The notes below the pieces were generated by a model. It saw only the letters and a list, made by a program, of their open reading frames with translations. It ran no database searches and was not told where the DNA came from. A stretch of 39,065 nt of DNA from Acanthaster planci (taxonomy: Eukaryota; Echinodermata; Asteroidea; Valvatida; Acanthasteridae), in the NCBI RefSeq assembly GCF_001949145.1, contig NW_019091673.1, positions 297,325 to 336,389 on the forward strand, written 5' to 3'. Positions 1 to 10,563 of this stretch are shown one piece after another. Each line of letters starts with the position of its first letter. Position 1 is the first letter of the stretch. The position numbers and the translations under genes are program-made.

Positions 1-109
1 TGTCTCTCATTCAGTGGTAAATATATCTCTTCATTGCTGTAGATGCAGTGTGCTTTCTGAACTTGTTGCTTGAATGTTTTGTCTTTCTTGCATGTGGTAA
101 CATTTACAG

Positions 110-745
110 GTTCAATGCAAACTCCAAAAAAAAAGGAGAGGCAGGTCCTGGAGATGGGCATCTCGCTGCCCAAACCCCTAATGACCACTTCGGGGCCCCT
201 CCCCGAGCCTGTGCAGAGACCTCAAACATTGACCGTGCCTGGTGAGGACCATCCCTTCCAATACAGCATTCCGGAGGACACTGCAGGGAAGGGAACCCTG
301 AAGGCGATGAGGACAACACCAACGCCCCGGTCAGTCCAACTCCAATGCCCGTGGCTGGGCTTCGGCCACCCTCGACCCAACCAACCCCACCTATCACTGT
401 CGTCCTCCCAGCTGAGCGGATTCAAGATCTAGGCCTCCATCCGATTACCCCGCAGACCAGCAGGTATCAGCTGATGGTGATGCAAGGGTCCCAAGAAGTA
501 CAGCATGCTACAGGCGCCATGCTACTGAGGAGGCTGCTGCTGGAGCTCCTAAGAAGAAATTCAACCCGCGGACGAGGATCTCCAACTGCAGTCAGTGTGG
601 GCAACCGAGGGATCCAGCAAGCCACACACAGTATTATGGCAGCTGGTACTGTGCTAACACAGCAGAGGAAACCTTCGAGGAGTGGAGAGCAAGGATGGAA
701 GCAAGACGAAAGGAGCGCCGTCGGCCAAAGGAGGAAGGACAGTGA
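110..745 (+). CDS. C-terminal exons of a DUF6729-type multi-exon gene (left copy, partial)
   Basis: These are the last exons of a gene that enters from outside the window. An acceptor (ATTTACAG) at 102-109 opens an exon encoding KKKERQVLEMGISLP, which matches the RQEQQVLMQGIDLP-like segment I remember in this family. A GT donor lies at 242-243. After a proline/threonine-rich stretch of uncertain frame, a second open frame runs from about 417 to the TGA at 743-745. It reads VPRSTACYRRH, then a basic linker, then a CCHC zinc-binding tail. The ligands are Cys587, Cys596, His623 and Cys650 (first base of each codon), around CSQCGQP and HTQYYGSWYC, followed by EETFEEWRARMEARRKERR. Related tails (CSKCGQP...FGHSQ...FCP...EEWL) end the family proteins. 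The frame changes between about 290 and 417, so this copy may also be damaged. Function is unknown; a nucleic-acid-binding tail is an inference. Confidence 0.6.
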
Positions 746-1019
746 TAGTAGTGGTGGCTGGAGTGGTTGTTGAGGATAGGAGCCGTGCTGGTGGTTCCAC
801 CCAAAAAAAAAAAAAAAATGGTTTTTAATGCTGCCGAATTCAGGGCAAAGATGGACACAATTGTATGATGGGGGATAAAAACACAGAATCAACATTTACA
901 CGCATTAAAATACTTGAACAAACAACAGAAAGTTTCATTTCATGTCCATCTTTGCCTTGGATATGAAGGTCCCAAGCCCTTACACAAAGCAGAGGGAAAG
1001 CCATTATCTGAACAGGGAC
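746..1019. other. Gene 3' flank with A16 run and fragment of arm sequence
   Basis: This is non-coding sequence after the left gene's stop codon. It contains a run of about 16 A at 803-819. It also has two blocks (about 824-845 and 935-1005) that are the reverse complement of left-arm sequence around 2930-2900 and 2765-2700. They therefore run in the same direction as right-arm sequence at 8590-8615 and 8755-8825. The arm material between the two blocks is not conserved. Confidence 0.45.
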
Positions 1020-4000
1020 ACCAAAAGGTATGAACCTCCAAGGTAAATATATTGTCTGTTAGGACTCTATGAATCGAGTGCGTTGATATCATCAAGTTGC
1101 TTTGCTAATATTTTTGAACAAGTTTCAGGACAATGACAGAAAAAGAAGCATTCTTGGGAATAATTGTTATGTTTTCAGGCACTCAGCTTTATTTCCCACA
1201 TGTGGTCACTTTCACATACGATGATGGAACAAAGACTAGCCAAATATGCCTTACTCACCAGTGATGCATTGGAACAAAATCTTAAAGCTCAACTGTTCAT
1301 TATAGATATGAACTTATATTTAGGAGGGGCAAACTTAGTTCTTTGTTGCATACACACACTGCCTTCCGTGGGAAGATTTATTTGAAAAGCTATCCGGAAT
1401 GCTTAATGTTGATGACAATGAACCAGTATTCTGCAAAGCAAAAGAAAACAAGCAAAGAAATATTATTAACTTAATGACCAAATTTGTCATAGCTTGCTAA
1501 AATATCTGCTCTCAAAATGAGATACCCATTCATGGGCTATATACCATGCAATCATTTGTAATGAATACAAACTCTCCATAAGCTATTTCTATTTAGAATG
1601 AAACAATTCAATGGATTTATATTCCTACGTCAATTAATACAGTAAAATGTCTGTTAAAAAATGCCGGAAATTGAAGGGCGCATCATTTGGCTGTGGCTGA
1701 CCTTAAACAGAGGCGTTATTTTTCATGAAATTAGATTTCTCCAAAGCGCACAACGGGGGTAATGAAGCTGGTACAAAAAACTGCTCGGGAATGGTAGGCT
1801 ATGAAACCTCTCTAAATGCCATAGTGCTTCTTGTAATCACTATCATGCTTGACTGCACACGACTCCCTGTCCAAGCTGAATAAAGAGACAAAAAACAACA
1901 GGAGGCAAATCAGAAATCCTGTGTTGGGTGGGGGTGGCAAAACTGAACAATCAGCAATACATGCCAACATGACATATTTCATTTATAAGCACTGACTTAC
2001 TTTTATTTGTGGTCATAAATTTTAGCACTTGCACTTGTGTCTTTTTCTACCTCCTTTCTGGGCGAGTAAATATATGTACAATCAAATACATGAAAACTCA
2101 GAACCGTTGTGTACCCAAATGAACTGCAGTTTCCATGGTTTTCAAGTGCTTTCGATTATTTCATATGAGAGTGTGTGAATTGCCTTGTCCGAAATACAGC
2201 CATAGTCTGTGGAGAATGTGAATAAAAGTTGACAATTTCCCTTTCTTTGGTAAACCTGATAAATTGGTGCCCAAATAAACCATCCATCTTTTCAACAATA
2301 TTTTCCTTTAGTAGCTAAAAAAATTGGTTGATAATGATGTGAGTACAGTCAACTGACATCAAAGAAAACACTGCTAAAACATAACACTGGGAGATCTTTC
2401 AAGAATCCCCATTCGTTACTGGCAGCTTTGCTCTATTCTTCCCAATTTCTTTATTGCAATTGAGCAGTAGAGTAATATGTTGAATCTTACAAGAGTTGAC
2501 AATACTTTCTCAAAAATTGGAGACTCTTGGCTCTTTTTGAATGGTTTTGAAAAAAAAAAAGGTCTTGGGAGTTGCTTTTACCTAGACCCTTTGTACAAAC
2601 ACTGGAATTTTATGATGTCAATAGATTCCCCCATGACTTCATACACATTCAATCCATCGCATTTGCAGATGCATTCGCTGAACAAAAAACTGCACTCCTT
2701 ACCTCTGCAGCAATGGTTTTCCCTCTGCTTTTGTCTAAGGGCTTGGGACCTTCAAATCCAGGCAAAAAGATACAAACAGAGTATTCTCTCAGAGCTGACC
2801 GTGAGCAAAGACTTTTGGGTTAAAAATCAGTGCCAAACTTGTGATCAACCAGCACTGTAGAAAGATCACATGATTTTTCCATTCATACTTTGTTTTTATC
2901 ATTGCACATGGATTTGGCAGCATTAAAAACCATGTCTTCTTCCACGACTCAAACATGATGGATAATTTCCGCCTTGCCATCAGACCTTGTTACTTTCGTC
3001 GCAGATGTACACAACCCTAAGCAACTCTCCATGTAATCCACCTGAAAAAAAAAAACAAAAACACAGACTTCTCAGTATGAACAGTACTTAAACATACAAG
3101 AACTCATTATACAGTGTAGTTGCTCTTGCTCCAACAGTAAGTTTCAAGTTTGGCTTGTTTGTAACCATTTCTCATTTTTACTACATTTTACACAAAAAGC
3201 GTGTACTAAGTAACAAGGATTTCCAATTTATTCTACCTTCAAAAGAGGTGCAAAAAATTCCAACTGTTGAACAAAATATTCAATTGCTTTCAGACATTGT
3301 CAAATACAGAACAGATAAGAAAAAAACACAACAAAGTCAAAGGAAGGACATTGACTATGCACACATGCGACAAATTTATCCCCGACCCCACAGACAAATT
3401 CTGTATGGAACAGACAAAAGTTGAAGAAATCATTCAGTTGGGTTGATAGATTGTACCAAAAGAAAGCAATAACAAATCAAAAAAAATTCCAAGTATGCCA
3501 GGACTAACAAAAAACTAACATGTCATTTTTTCCCAAAATGGACCATTTCTGAGCAGAACATTACTCAAAACAAAGGCCAAAAAGAAAAAGAATAAATTGC
3601 ATCCATTCCTTTAATGTCAGCATGTCGAGCAAACGTAAACCCAAACTCCAAACGGCCGAAGACATCAATTCTTAAGTAGGCCCTGAAAAAAAAGGAGGGG
3701 AAATAAAAGGAAGACAATTCCAAGTCGCATCTCAAAAGAAGTAGGCCTAGGCCTAAGAACAAGAACTCCAAGGTTCAAAAAAAAATTTTTCCCATTCCTT
3801 CAACGTCAGCATGTTGTCCCAAACTCCAAAAAGGGAAAAAAACAAAGTCTAATTTCATAAGAAGAAACAACCTGTGTCGCTTTATTAACAAAACAGACTT
3901 TACAACGCCCAATAAAAAAATCTTTCAATTCCTTCACCATACAGCATGGTCTGTGAACGTAGTGGCCCTAATTCAGAAAGGACCCCCCCCCAAAATAGGA

Positions 4001-4597
4001 AGGGTCACTCGCCTTCAACTTCACATTTGGTAATTTTTCGAACGTCTTTATGAAATTCCCCGCCCCTAAGGTACCCTTTTTCGGGCAGAAGTTACATGAA
4101 CTCCCGTCACATCCAAGGCAAACATGTTCACTTCGCATTCGTTCGTTCAACGTAGGGTGGGCCAGATTCCGGACAGGCCCATTTTTGACCGACAAAAACA
4201 CACATTCCAGGCGTCATTTGGGCCACAAAAAACGACGAGAAACATTTCCAAACCTTCAATCTGAAAAACCACCACGTCCCTCCGAAAATCAACGGCAAAA
4301 TAGCCCAGGTTTCATCGCGGAAAAACTGGCCACATAAAGGCCACAACGCGCGGACGTCGGGCAGCCATTATCACACACAGAAACATGCACTGCCCAAGCA
4401 CGTACATCCACGTACCCATTCGCTTACACAGTAGTTGGTGGAGTAGACCGTTACCGAAATTATACACGGAGAAGGAGGTTATGGAGCGCCATTCGAACAA
4501 ATAAGCATGTGCAAAAAGTGGTGGTTCCAATTGTTCCAATTTTGGGAATGGCGGTTTGTGATTGGTCGAAAGGTTCCAATTCTGGTTCCAATTCTTA
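1020..4597 (+). repeat. Left arm of giant imperfect palindrome
   Basis: The arm is read directly as the inverse of 5584-10563, with colinear checkpoints. Positions 1030-1040 pair with 10510-10519, 1179-1205 with 10335-10360, and 1857-1955 with 9597-9700 (one mismatch seen over about 97 bases). Positions 2346-2370 pair with 9172-9195, 3205-3310 with 8205-8310, 3930-4030 with 7560-7510 and 6925-6840, 4150-4375 with 6262-6045, and 4380-4597 with 5787-5584. Similarity ranges from nearly identical to roughly 80% by eye, with many small indels. Open frames inside are short, change with every indel and are not shared between arms, so I call the arm non-coding. Confidence 0.85.
4040..4375 (-). repeat. 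Internal block, copy 1 (about 330 bp)
   Basis: On the - strand this block runs from an ATGGCTGCCC-like start through GCGCGTTGT, a TTTCAGACTGAAGGTTTGGAAATG stretch and CCCACCCTACGTTGAACG to AGTGAACATG and CTTCTGCCCGAAAAAGGG. Two further copies lie at 5250-5570 and 6045-6345 in the opposite orientation. It belongs to the inner part of the left arm. Confidence 0.75.
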
Positions 4598-4745
4598 ATC
4601 TTCGAGTAAGAATTGGAACATTTCGACCAATCACAAACCGCCATTCCCAAAATTGGAACAATTGGAACCACCGCTTTTTGCACATGCTGTTTTGTACGAT
4701 TAGCGCTCTATAATCTCCTTCTCCCTGTTAAATTTCGTGGCCGAT
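4440..4745. repeat. Hairpin (about 145-bp arms) at the palindrome core
   Basis: This is a long near-perfect inverted repeat centred near 4597-4600. From the centre outward, both sides read TAAGAATTGGAAC, TTCGACCAATCACAAACCGCC, ATTCCCAAAATTGGAACAAT, TGGAACCACC and CTTTTTGCACATG, then diverge slowly through ATAACCTCCTTCTCC to about 4445 and 4740. The right half occurs once more as a single arm at 5584-5740. Such a structure could extrude as a cruciform or give a self-pairing transcript; that is inference. Confidence 0.8.
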
Positions 4746-5243
4746 GGGACGAGTGAGCAGCGAATGGATCTGGATGTGCTTGGGCAGTCTGTTTCAGGGT
4801 ACAGTCCACTAATTCAAGCCCCAACTTCATGCAGGCCAACATCCCTGAGATTTCTGAAACTCAAATGAAATTCTTGTCTGGTCACTTATCTTTTAATTTC
4901 TTTTCAATTTTTTGTGCGTTAATCAATTACATTTTTATTTATTCCTACAAAAAAAAAAAAATCACCACCGAAAAAGTGATTTTTCCCGAAGTCTGATTGC
5001 AGCTGTTTTTCAAGTGGCAACCATCAACTTTCTCGGGCACCATTTTTCAACCGTAGTTTTTAGTCATTCTGCTCTCATACGAAAGCTCAAAGACCCAGGG
5101 AGTTGATCCTTGCAAGGATTTACACAATCTCACCATTTTGGGGACCAAACAATCTCCTTTTTCAAAAGATACTGGGGAGGGCGGCACTTTTAATGCTAAT
5201 GAGCTGGCCAGAAATTCTCACTATAATAAGTGGTCTGCACCCT
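4746..5243. other. Palindrome spacer, unique sequence
   Basis: The first 50 bases (GCGAATGG, TGGATGTGCTTGGGCAGT) still match 5755-5783 of the right arm. After about 4795 I found no inverse partner in the arms. The stretch has an A-rich run at 4950-4962 and no credible gene. Confidence 0.5.
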
Positions 5244-5249
5244 TCAGTG

Positions 5250-5570
5250 CGTTAACGTGGCGGCCCGCCGTCTGCGCGTTGTCGCCCGATTTTTAACCAG
5301 GAAAGTAGGGCTATTTGGCCGGTGATTTTTGCAGATACGTGGTGGCTTTTCAGACTGAAAGTTTTCAAATGTTTCTTGTCTCTTTTCTGGATAAAACGAC
5401 CCGGGAAATGTATCTTTTTTGTCCGCTGAAGATTGTGCTGTCCGGAATTTGACCCACTCTACGTTGAACGAATGGAAGCGAAGTGAACATGTGTGCAACG
5501 CGATAGGAATTCATGTAACTTCTGCCCGAAAAAGGGAAACTTGCGGCCGGGGCTTGCGCCTAATTTCCCC
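5250..5570 (+). repeat. Internal block, copy 2 (about 330 bp)
   Basis: This copy begins GTGGCGGCCCGCCGTCTGCG and includes GTGGTGGCTTTTCAGACTGA and CTACGTTGAACGAATGG. It ends in TTCTGCCCGAAAAAGGG and a GC-rich tail directly beside the hairpin half at 5584. It has the right-arm orientation but lies in the spacer, so it is an extra copy not explained by a simple two-armed palindrome. Confidence 0.75.
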
Positions 5571-5788
5571 CGACCTTTGAGTAAGAATTGGAACAAGAAT
5601 TGGAACCACTTCGACCAATCACAAACTGCCATTCCCAAAATTGGAACAATTGGAACCACCGCTTTTTGCACATGGTTATTTGTACGATTGGCGCACCATA
5701 ACCTCCTTCTCTGTTTTTAATTTCGGGGCCGTTGTACTTTACTACTGTGTGAGCGAATGGGTACGTGGATGTGCTTGGGCAGTCCATG

Positions 5789-6037
5789 GCCCTTTTCCAA
5801 TATTCGACTTGGGCTCCATCTGTGGCTTCGTTCCCACATGGTTCCCAAAACCAATCCCCTATTGTGGGCCTGAATCGTTTCAATTAAATGGGATTACTGT
5901 AATTTCTGGCTCTCTCGCATCTTATTTGATGTTCTGTGGCACTATTAGACTCATTACTGGGCTTTGGCTTCAAAGTCAGCTAGTTATAAAACAGGTGAAG
6001 GCTGCGACGGAGCCGAATTGAGTATTGGAAAACAGGC
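5789..6037. mobile_element. Non-autonomous TIR element A, copy 1 (249 bp)
   Basis: The ends are inverted repeats: GCCCTTTTCCAATATTCGAC on the left, and GCCTGTTTTCCAATACTCAA on the right read inward. The left arm of the palindrome keeps the empty site (GGGCAGTGCATGTTTCTG, read on the - strand near 4400-4380). Here that site is split into GGGCAGTCCATG, the element, then TATGTTTCTG, which suggests a 4-bp duplication CATG/TATG. No protein is encoded. A second copy in inverse orientation is at 26326-26563. The superfamily was not identified. Confidence 0.75.
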
Positions 6038-6044
6038 TATGTTT

Positions 6045-6345
6045 CTGTGCGTAAAAATGGCGGCCCTCCGCCCGCGCGTTGTCGCCCGATTTTCCTCGAT
6101 GAAACCTGGGCTATCCGGCCGGCGATTTTCGCAGAGACGTGGTGGCTTTTCAGACTGAAGGTTTGGAAATGTTTCTTGTCAGATTGTGTGGCCCAAATGA
6201 CATCGGGAATGTGTGTTTTTGTCTGTCGGAAATGGGGCTCTCTGAGCTCTGGAATGTGGCCCACCCTACGTTGAACGAATAGACATTATACTTGATTGTT
6301 GATAGATGTGAAGTGAACATGTCTGCCTTGGATTCGATTAGCCTG
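6045..6345 (+). repeat. Internal block, copy 3
   Basis: This starts AAATGGCGGCCCTCCGCC and includes GACGTGGTGGCTTTTCAGAC and GGCCCACCCTACGTTGAACG. It then has a 22-bp insertion (about 6279-6300) relative to copy 1, then AGTGAACATGTCTGCCTTGG. It is interrupted by element B copy 1 at about 6346, so the CTTCTGCCCGAAAAAGGG end of the block is missing. Confidence 0.7.
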
Positions 6346-6806
6346 TGGCACGGACTTTCACTCTCGATCCATCCTTAGCCACACATCCGTATGTGCAATT
6401 TCGTGTCGGTGTACTGAACATTTTCGGTGCACCCACGTATCGTGGGCGCAATTTCTTTTGCACGCGGACATGATCCTTTCCTTGACCTTTCCGCTTTCTG
6501 ACGTTATTCAGGTATTTTCCAGTCTTTTTGCCTTTATCCATTCAATCTAACAGGCTCGCTCTCACAGTCGCCATTTTTAAAATAAGGTCATTGAACATTA
6601 TGTCACTTGACCCCTTATTTTCTCATATAATACATGTACATGGTCTGAGCGATAAGATACATGTACCAATGGGCTCTTCCAAAACTTTGGCGGAAGTTTT
6701 GATGTTTTGACATGGAACAGCCGTCGAGAAGATAAGGGGTCAAGTGACGTAATGTTCAACAACCTTATTTTAAAGATGGCGACATTGAGATCGAGCCCGT
6801 TAGATT
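6346..6806. mobile_element. TIR element B, copy 1 (truncated, about 460 bp)
   Basis: The left end reads TGTGGCACGGACTTTCACTC, then TCCATCCTTAGCCACACATC. This matches the inward-read right end of the 6941-7499 copy. Inside is a smaller palindrome (6539-6806) with ends ATTCAATCTAACAGGCTCG and ATTCAATCTAACGGGCTCG. The arms continue through CAGTCGCCATTTTTAAAATA for about 85 bp. The outer right end is missing, because palindrome-arm sequence resumes straight after 6815. Confidence 0.6.
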
Positions 6807-6940
6807 GAATCTAATTCAATGCTTAAAGATGTTGGAAAAATTACCAAATGTGAGTTTGTAGGCAAGTGACCCTTGCTAATTGTTTTGGGGTCCTTTCGGA
6901 ATTAGGGCCACTACGTTCACGAACATGATAGACCTAGCCC

Positions 6941-7499
6941 CACTAGTGTTGCACGGACTCTCACTCCCACTCCATCCTTAGCCACACATCCGTATATGCA
7001 ATTTCGTGTCGGCCAGCACATAGAGATGATTCTTAGCCTGTCTGCTTTCTTAGCGCCATTTATTGAACAATTTCACTCACATTCTGGTATTTTCCAGTCA
7101 TTTTGCCTTCACCCATTCAACCTCGCATACTCGCTCTCACAGTCGCCATCTTTAAAATAAGGTCGTTGAACATTACATCATTTGACCCCTCATCGTCTCG
7201 ACGGCTGTTCCATGTCAAAACATCTAAACTGCTGCCAAAGTTTTGGAAGAGCCCATTGGTACATGTATCTTATCGCTCAGTTCGTGTATTAGATATGATG
7301 GCTGCTCCATGTCAAGATATCATTCAATAAATGGCGCTATGAGAGCGGAGAGGCAAAGGATCATCTCTGTGTGCAAAAGAAATTGCGCCCACGATGATCA
7401 GTAGGTGCGGCGAAAATGTTTAGAACGCTGACATGAAACTGCGCATACAGATGTGTGGCTAAGGATGGAGCGGGAGTGAGAGTCTGTGCCACACTAGTG
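6941..7499. mobile_element. TIR element B, copy 2 (559 bp)
   Basis: The inverted ends begin CACTAGTGTTGCACGGACTC on the left and CACTAGTGTGGCACAGACTC on the right read inward. They stay similar through CTCCATCCTTAGCCACACAT and beyond, giving terminal repeats of at least 70 bp. The left arm of the palindrome lacks the insertion: GTTCACAGACCATGCTG is continuous there. Short extra flanks (about 20 and 9 bases) lie between the CACTAGTG ends and the arm sequence, so the exact termini are uncertain. The CACTA start recalls EnSpm elements, but I could not confirm the superfamily. Confidence 0.65.
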
Positions 7500-10400
7500 A
7501 GGCTATGACAGACCATGCTGATGTCGAAGGAATTGATTTTTTATTGGGCCTTGGAACATCAGTTTTGTTAATAAACTGACAATCATGAAAATGGTTCTTA
7601 CTTCTTGTGAAATTACACTTAGAATCCCCCCCCCCCCGCAGGGCCTACTTTTGGGTTTTTGGGCCAACATGCAGATGTTGAAGGAATTTTAAAAAATTCT
7701 TTTTTATTCTTTTGAGCCTTGGAAGTTGGAGTTCTTGTTCTAGATGATAAACGTCTGTTTAGTTAATAATATGAAATTTTTTCTTAGGCCTACTGCTTGT
7801 GAGATTCCACTTAGAATTGTTTTCCATTTTTTCCTTCCGCAGGACCTACTTAGGAATTGATTTCTTTTGCTCTTTTGGAATTTGGGCCTTCATTAGCATA
7901 CCATGCTGACATTGAAGGAACAGATGCAATTGATTGTTATTCTTTTGGGCCTTGGAGTGATGTTCTGTTCACAAATGGTTCGTTTTGTGATAAAATGACA
8001 TGTTAGTTTTTTGTTACTCCTTGTGATACTTGGCTAAGATTTGTTTTCTTTATTTTTCCCCTTGCTTTTTTTGTACAATATATCAACACAACCGAATGTT
8101 TTGTTCAACTTTTGTCTGTTCCATACATAATTTTCATGGGGGGGAGGGAATTTGTTGCATGTGTGCATAGGCCAGGGCCTTTGAATTTTTTTATCTTTCA
8201 GCTTTTCTTTATTTGACAATGTCTGAAAACAACTGAATATTTTGTTCAACAACAGTTCAACAATTCCAGCACATTTTTTGAAGGTAAAATAAATGGGAAA
8301 TCCTTGTTACTCATAAAACCATTTATGTGTAAACTTGAGTTAATGAAAGATGGTTACAAACAAGCCAAATGTTAAACTTACCCTTAGAGCAAGAGCAACT
8401 ACACTATGTAATGAGTTCTCTTATGTTTTAATGTACTGTTTATGCTGAGAAGTAATTTTTGCCAGGTGGAAGTGCATGTAGGAGAGGGGATGAGGGTTGT
8501 GTACCCCTGCAACTAAAGTAACAAGGTTGTAGGAAAATAATTCCCGGATAGCAAGGCGGAAATTATCCATCAACTTCAGCTCATGGTTAAAGACATGGTT
8601 TGTAATGCTGCCAAATCCACGTGCAATGATAAAAATAGAGTATGAATGGAAAAGTCGTGATCTTACTAAAGTGCTGGTCGAGCACAGGTTTGGCACTAAT
8701 TAGTGACCCAAAACAGTTTTCACTCGCTGTCAGTTCTGAAAATAAACTCTGTTGGTATCATTTTGCCTTGGATTTGAAGTTCCCAAGCCCTTATACAAAA
8801 GCAGAGGGAAAACCATTGGTAAAGAGGTAAGGAGTGCACTTTTCAGAGAATGCATCTGCAAATGTGATGGATGCAATGTGTATGAAGTCATGGAGGACTC
8901 TATTGACATCCTAAAATTTCATTGTTTTAGAGGAGCTTGGAAATTGCAATTCTCAAGACCTTAGGTTTGTTCTGTTCAAAACCATTTAAAATGGCAGAGA
9001 GTCAAGATTTTTCGGAGAAAGTACAGTCAAATCTTGTAAGATCCAGCATATTACTTTGTTTACTGCACGACTATATTATAACAAAAAATTGGGAAAAACA
9101 TAGCAAAGCATCTATTAAGAAATGTGGATTCTTGAAATATTTCCTTGTATTTGTTTTAGCAGTGTTCTCTGTGATGTCAGTTGACTGTGCTCACATCATT
9201 ATCGACTGCATTTTTATGAAGCGAACTAGCAAAGCTACCAAATGAGAAGATTAGTGAAAAGATGTTTTTTGGACGCAAATTTATCAGGTTCACCAAAGAA
9301 TGGGAAACTGTCAAACTTTATTCACATTCTTCAGAGACTAGGGATTTATTTTAGACAAAACAATTCACATACTCTGATATGAAAGAAATTGAAAGCACTT
9401 GAAAACCATGGAAACTGAAGTTCATTTGGGTACACAACCGTTATGAGTTTTCATGTATTTGATTGTACACGTATTTACTTGCCCAGAAAGGAGGTACAAA
9501 AAGACACAAGTGCAAGTGCAAAAACTAATGAGCCAAAACAAATGGAAGTCAGTGCTTTTAAATAAAATTTTTGATTGGTGGCATCAATTGTTGATTGTTC
9601 AGTTTTGCCACCCCCACCCAAAACAGGATTTCTGATTTGCCTCCTGTTGTTTTTTGTCTCTTTATTCAGCTTGGACAGGGAGTCGTGTGCAGTCAAGCAT
9701 GATAGTGATTACAAGAAGCACCCTGGCATTTAGAGAGGTTTCATAGGCTACTGTTCTCTAGCATTTTTTTTGTACCAGATTCATTACCCCTTTTGTGTGC
9801 TTCGGAGAAACCTCAAGTTCATGGAAAATGATACTGATGTTAAGGTCAGCCACAGCCAAATGCTCCACCCTTAAATTTCCAGCTTGTTTAACTGACATTT
9901 CTGTTTATTAATGCATATTAGAATGTAAATCCATTGACATGTTTCATTCCAAATAAAAATGACATATCAAGAGTTTGTATCCATTCAAAATTATTGCATG
10001 GGATATAACCCATGAATGGGTATCTCATTTTGAGAGCCGATATTAAAGCTACGAGTAATTTGGCCAATAAGGTAATCAGTTTTCTTTTGCTTGATGGAAT
10101 CGTTTTAAATTGTCATCCACATTAAGCATTACTGATAGCTTTTCAAATAAACTTCAAAAGAGAGGCATTATGTGTATGCAGCAAAGAACTAAGCTTGCCC
10201 TCATGATAATGATGGGTTCATACATGTATCTAGAATTAACAGTTTTCCTTTAAGATTTTGTTGCAATGCATCCCTTGTGAGAAAGGCCCATAAGCTTGTC
10301 TTATTTGGCAATCGCCATAATAAGACTCTCACCACATGTGGGAAATAAAGCTGAGTGCCTGAAAACATAAGAATTTGTCAAAAGAACTATCCTTTTTTGT

Positions 10401-10563
10401 CACTGTCCTGAAACTTTCAAAAAAATCTTAGCAAAGCAACTGGATGATATTTGTATCCTTCAGCATTTAAACTTCCCAATTCATCAAGTCCTAAACGACA
10501 ATATTTATACCTTGGAGGTTTATAAGACTTAAAGGTTTTCATGGTGAAAGAACTCCAACTGAC

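Larger units (their letters stand above)
5584..10563 (-). repeat. Right arm of giant imperfect palindrome
   Basis: This is the inverse counterpart of 1020-4597. It is longer than the left arm mainly because three elements absent from the left arm sit in it (5789-6037, about 6346-6806 and about 6941-7499). It runs without a break into the N gap at 10564, so its true outer end is not visible. No credible gene was found inside it. Confidence 0.85.

Noticed and set aside
803-819. Poly-A run after the left gene as a sign of a processed retrocopy
   Set aside because: The gene copy keeps introns and their splice borders, so it is not a processed copy.
345-895. 142-codon frames on both strands over the left gene tail
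   Set aside because: They overlap the CCHC tail in other frames, and the tail frame alone matches the gene family.
2477-2860. 127-codon open frame in the left arm
   Set aside because: The inverse counterpart in the right arm does not keep the frame, and the sequence resembles no protein I know.
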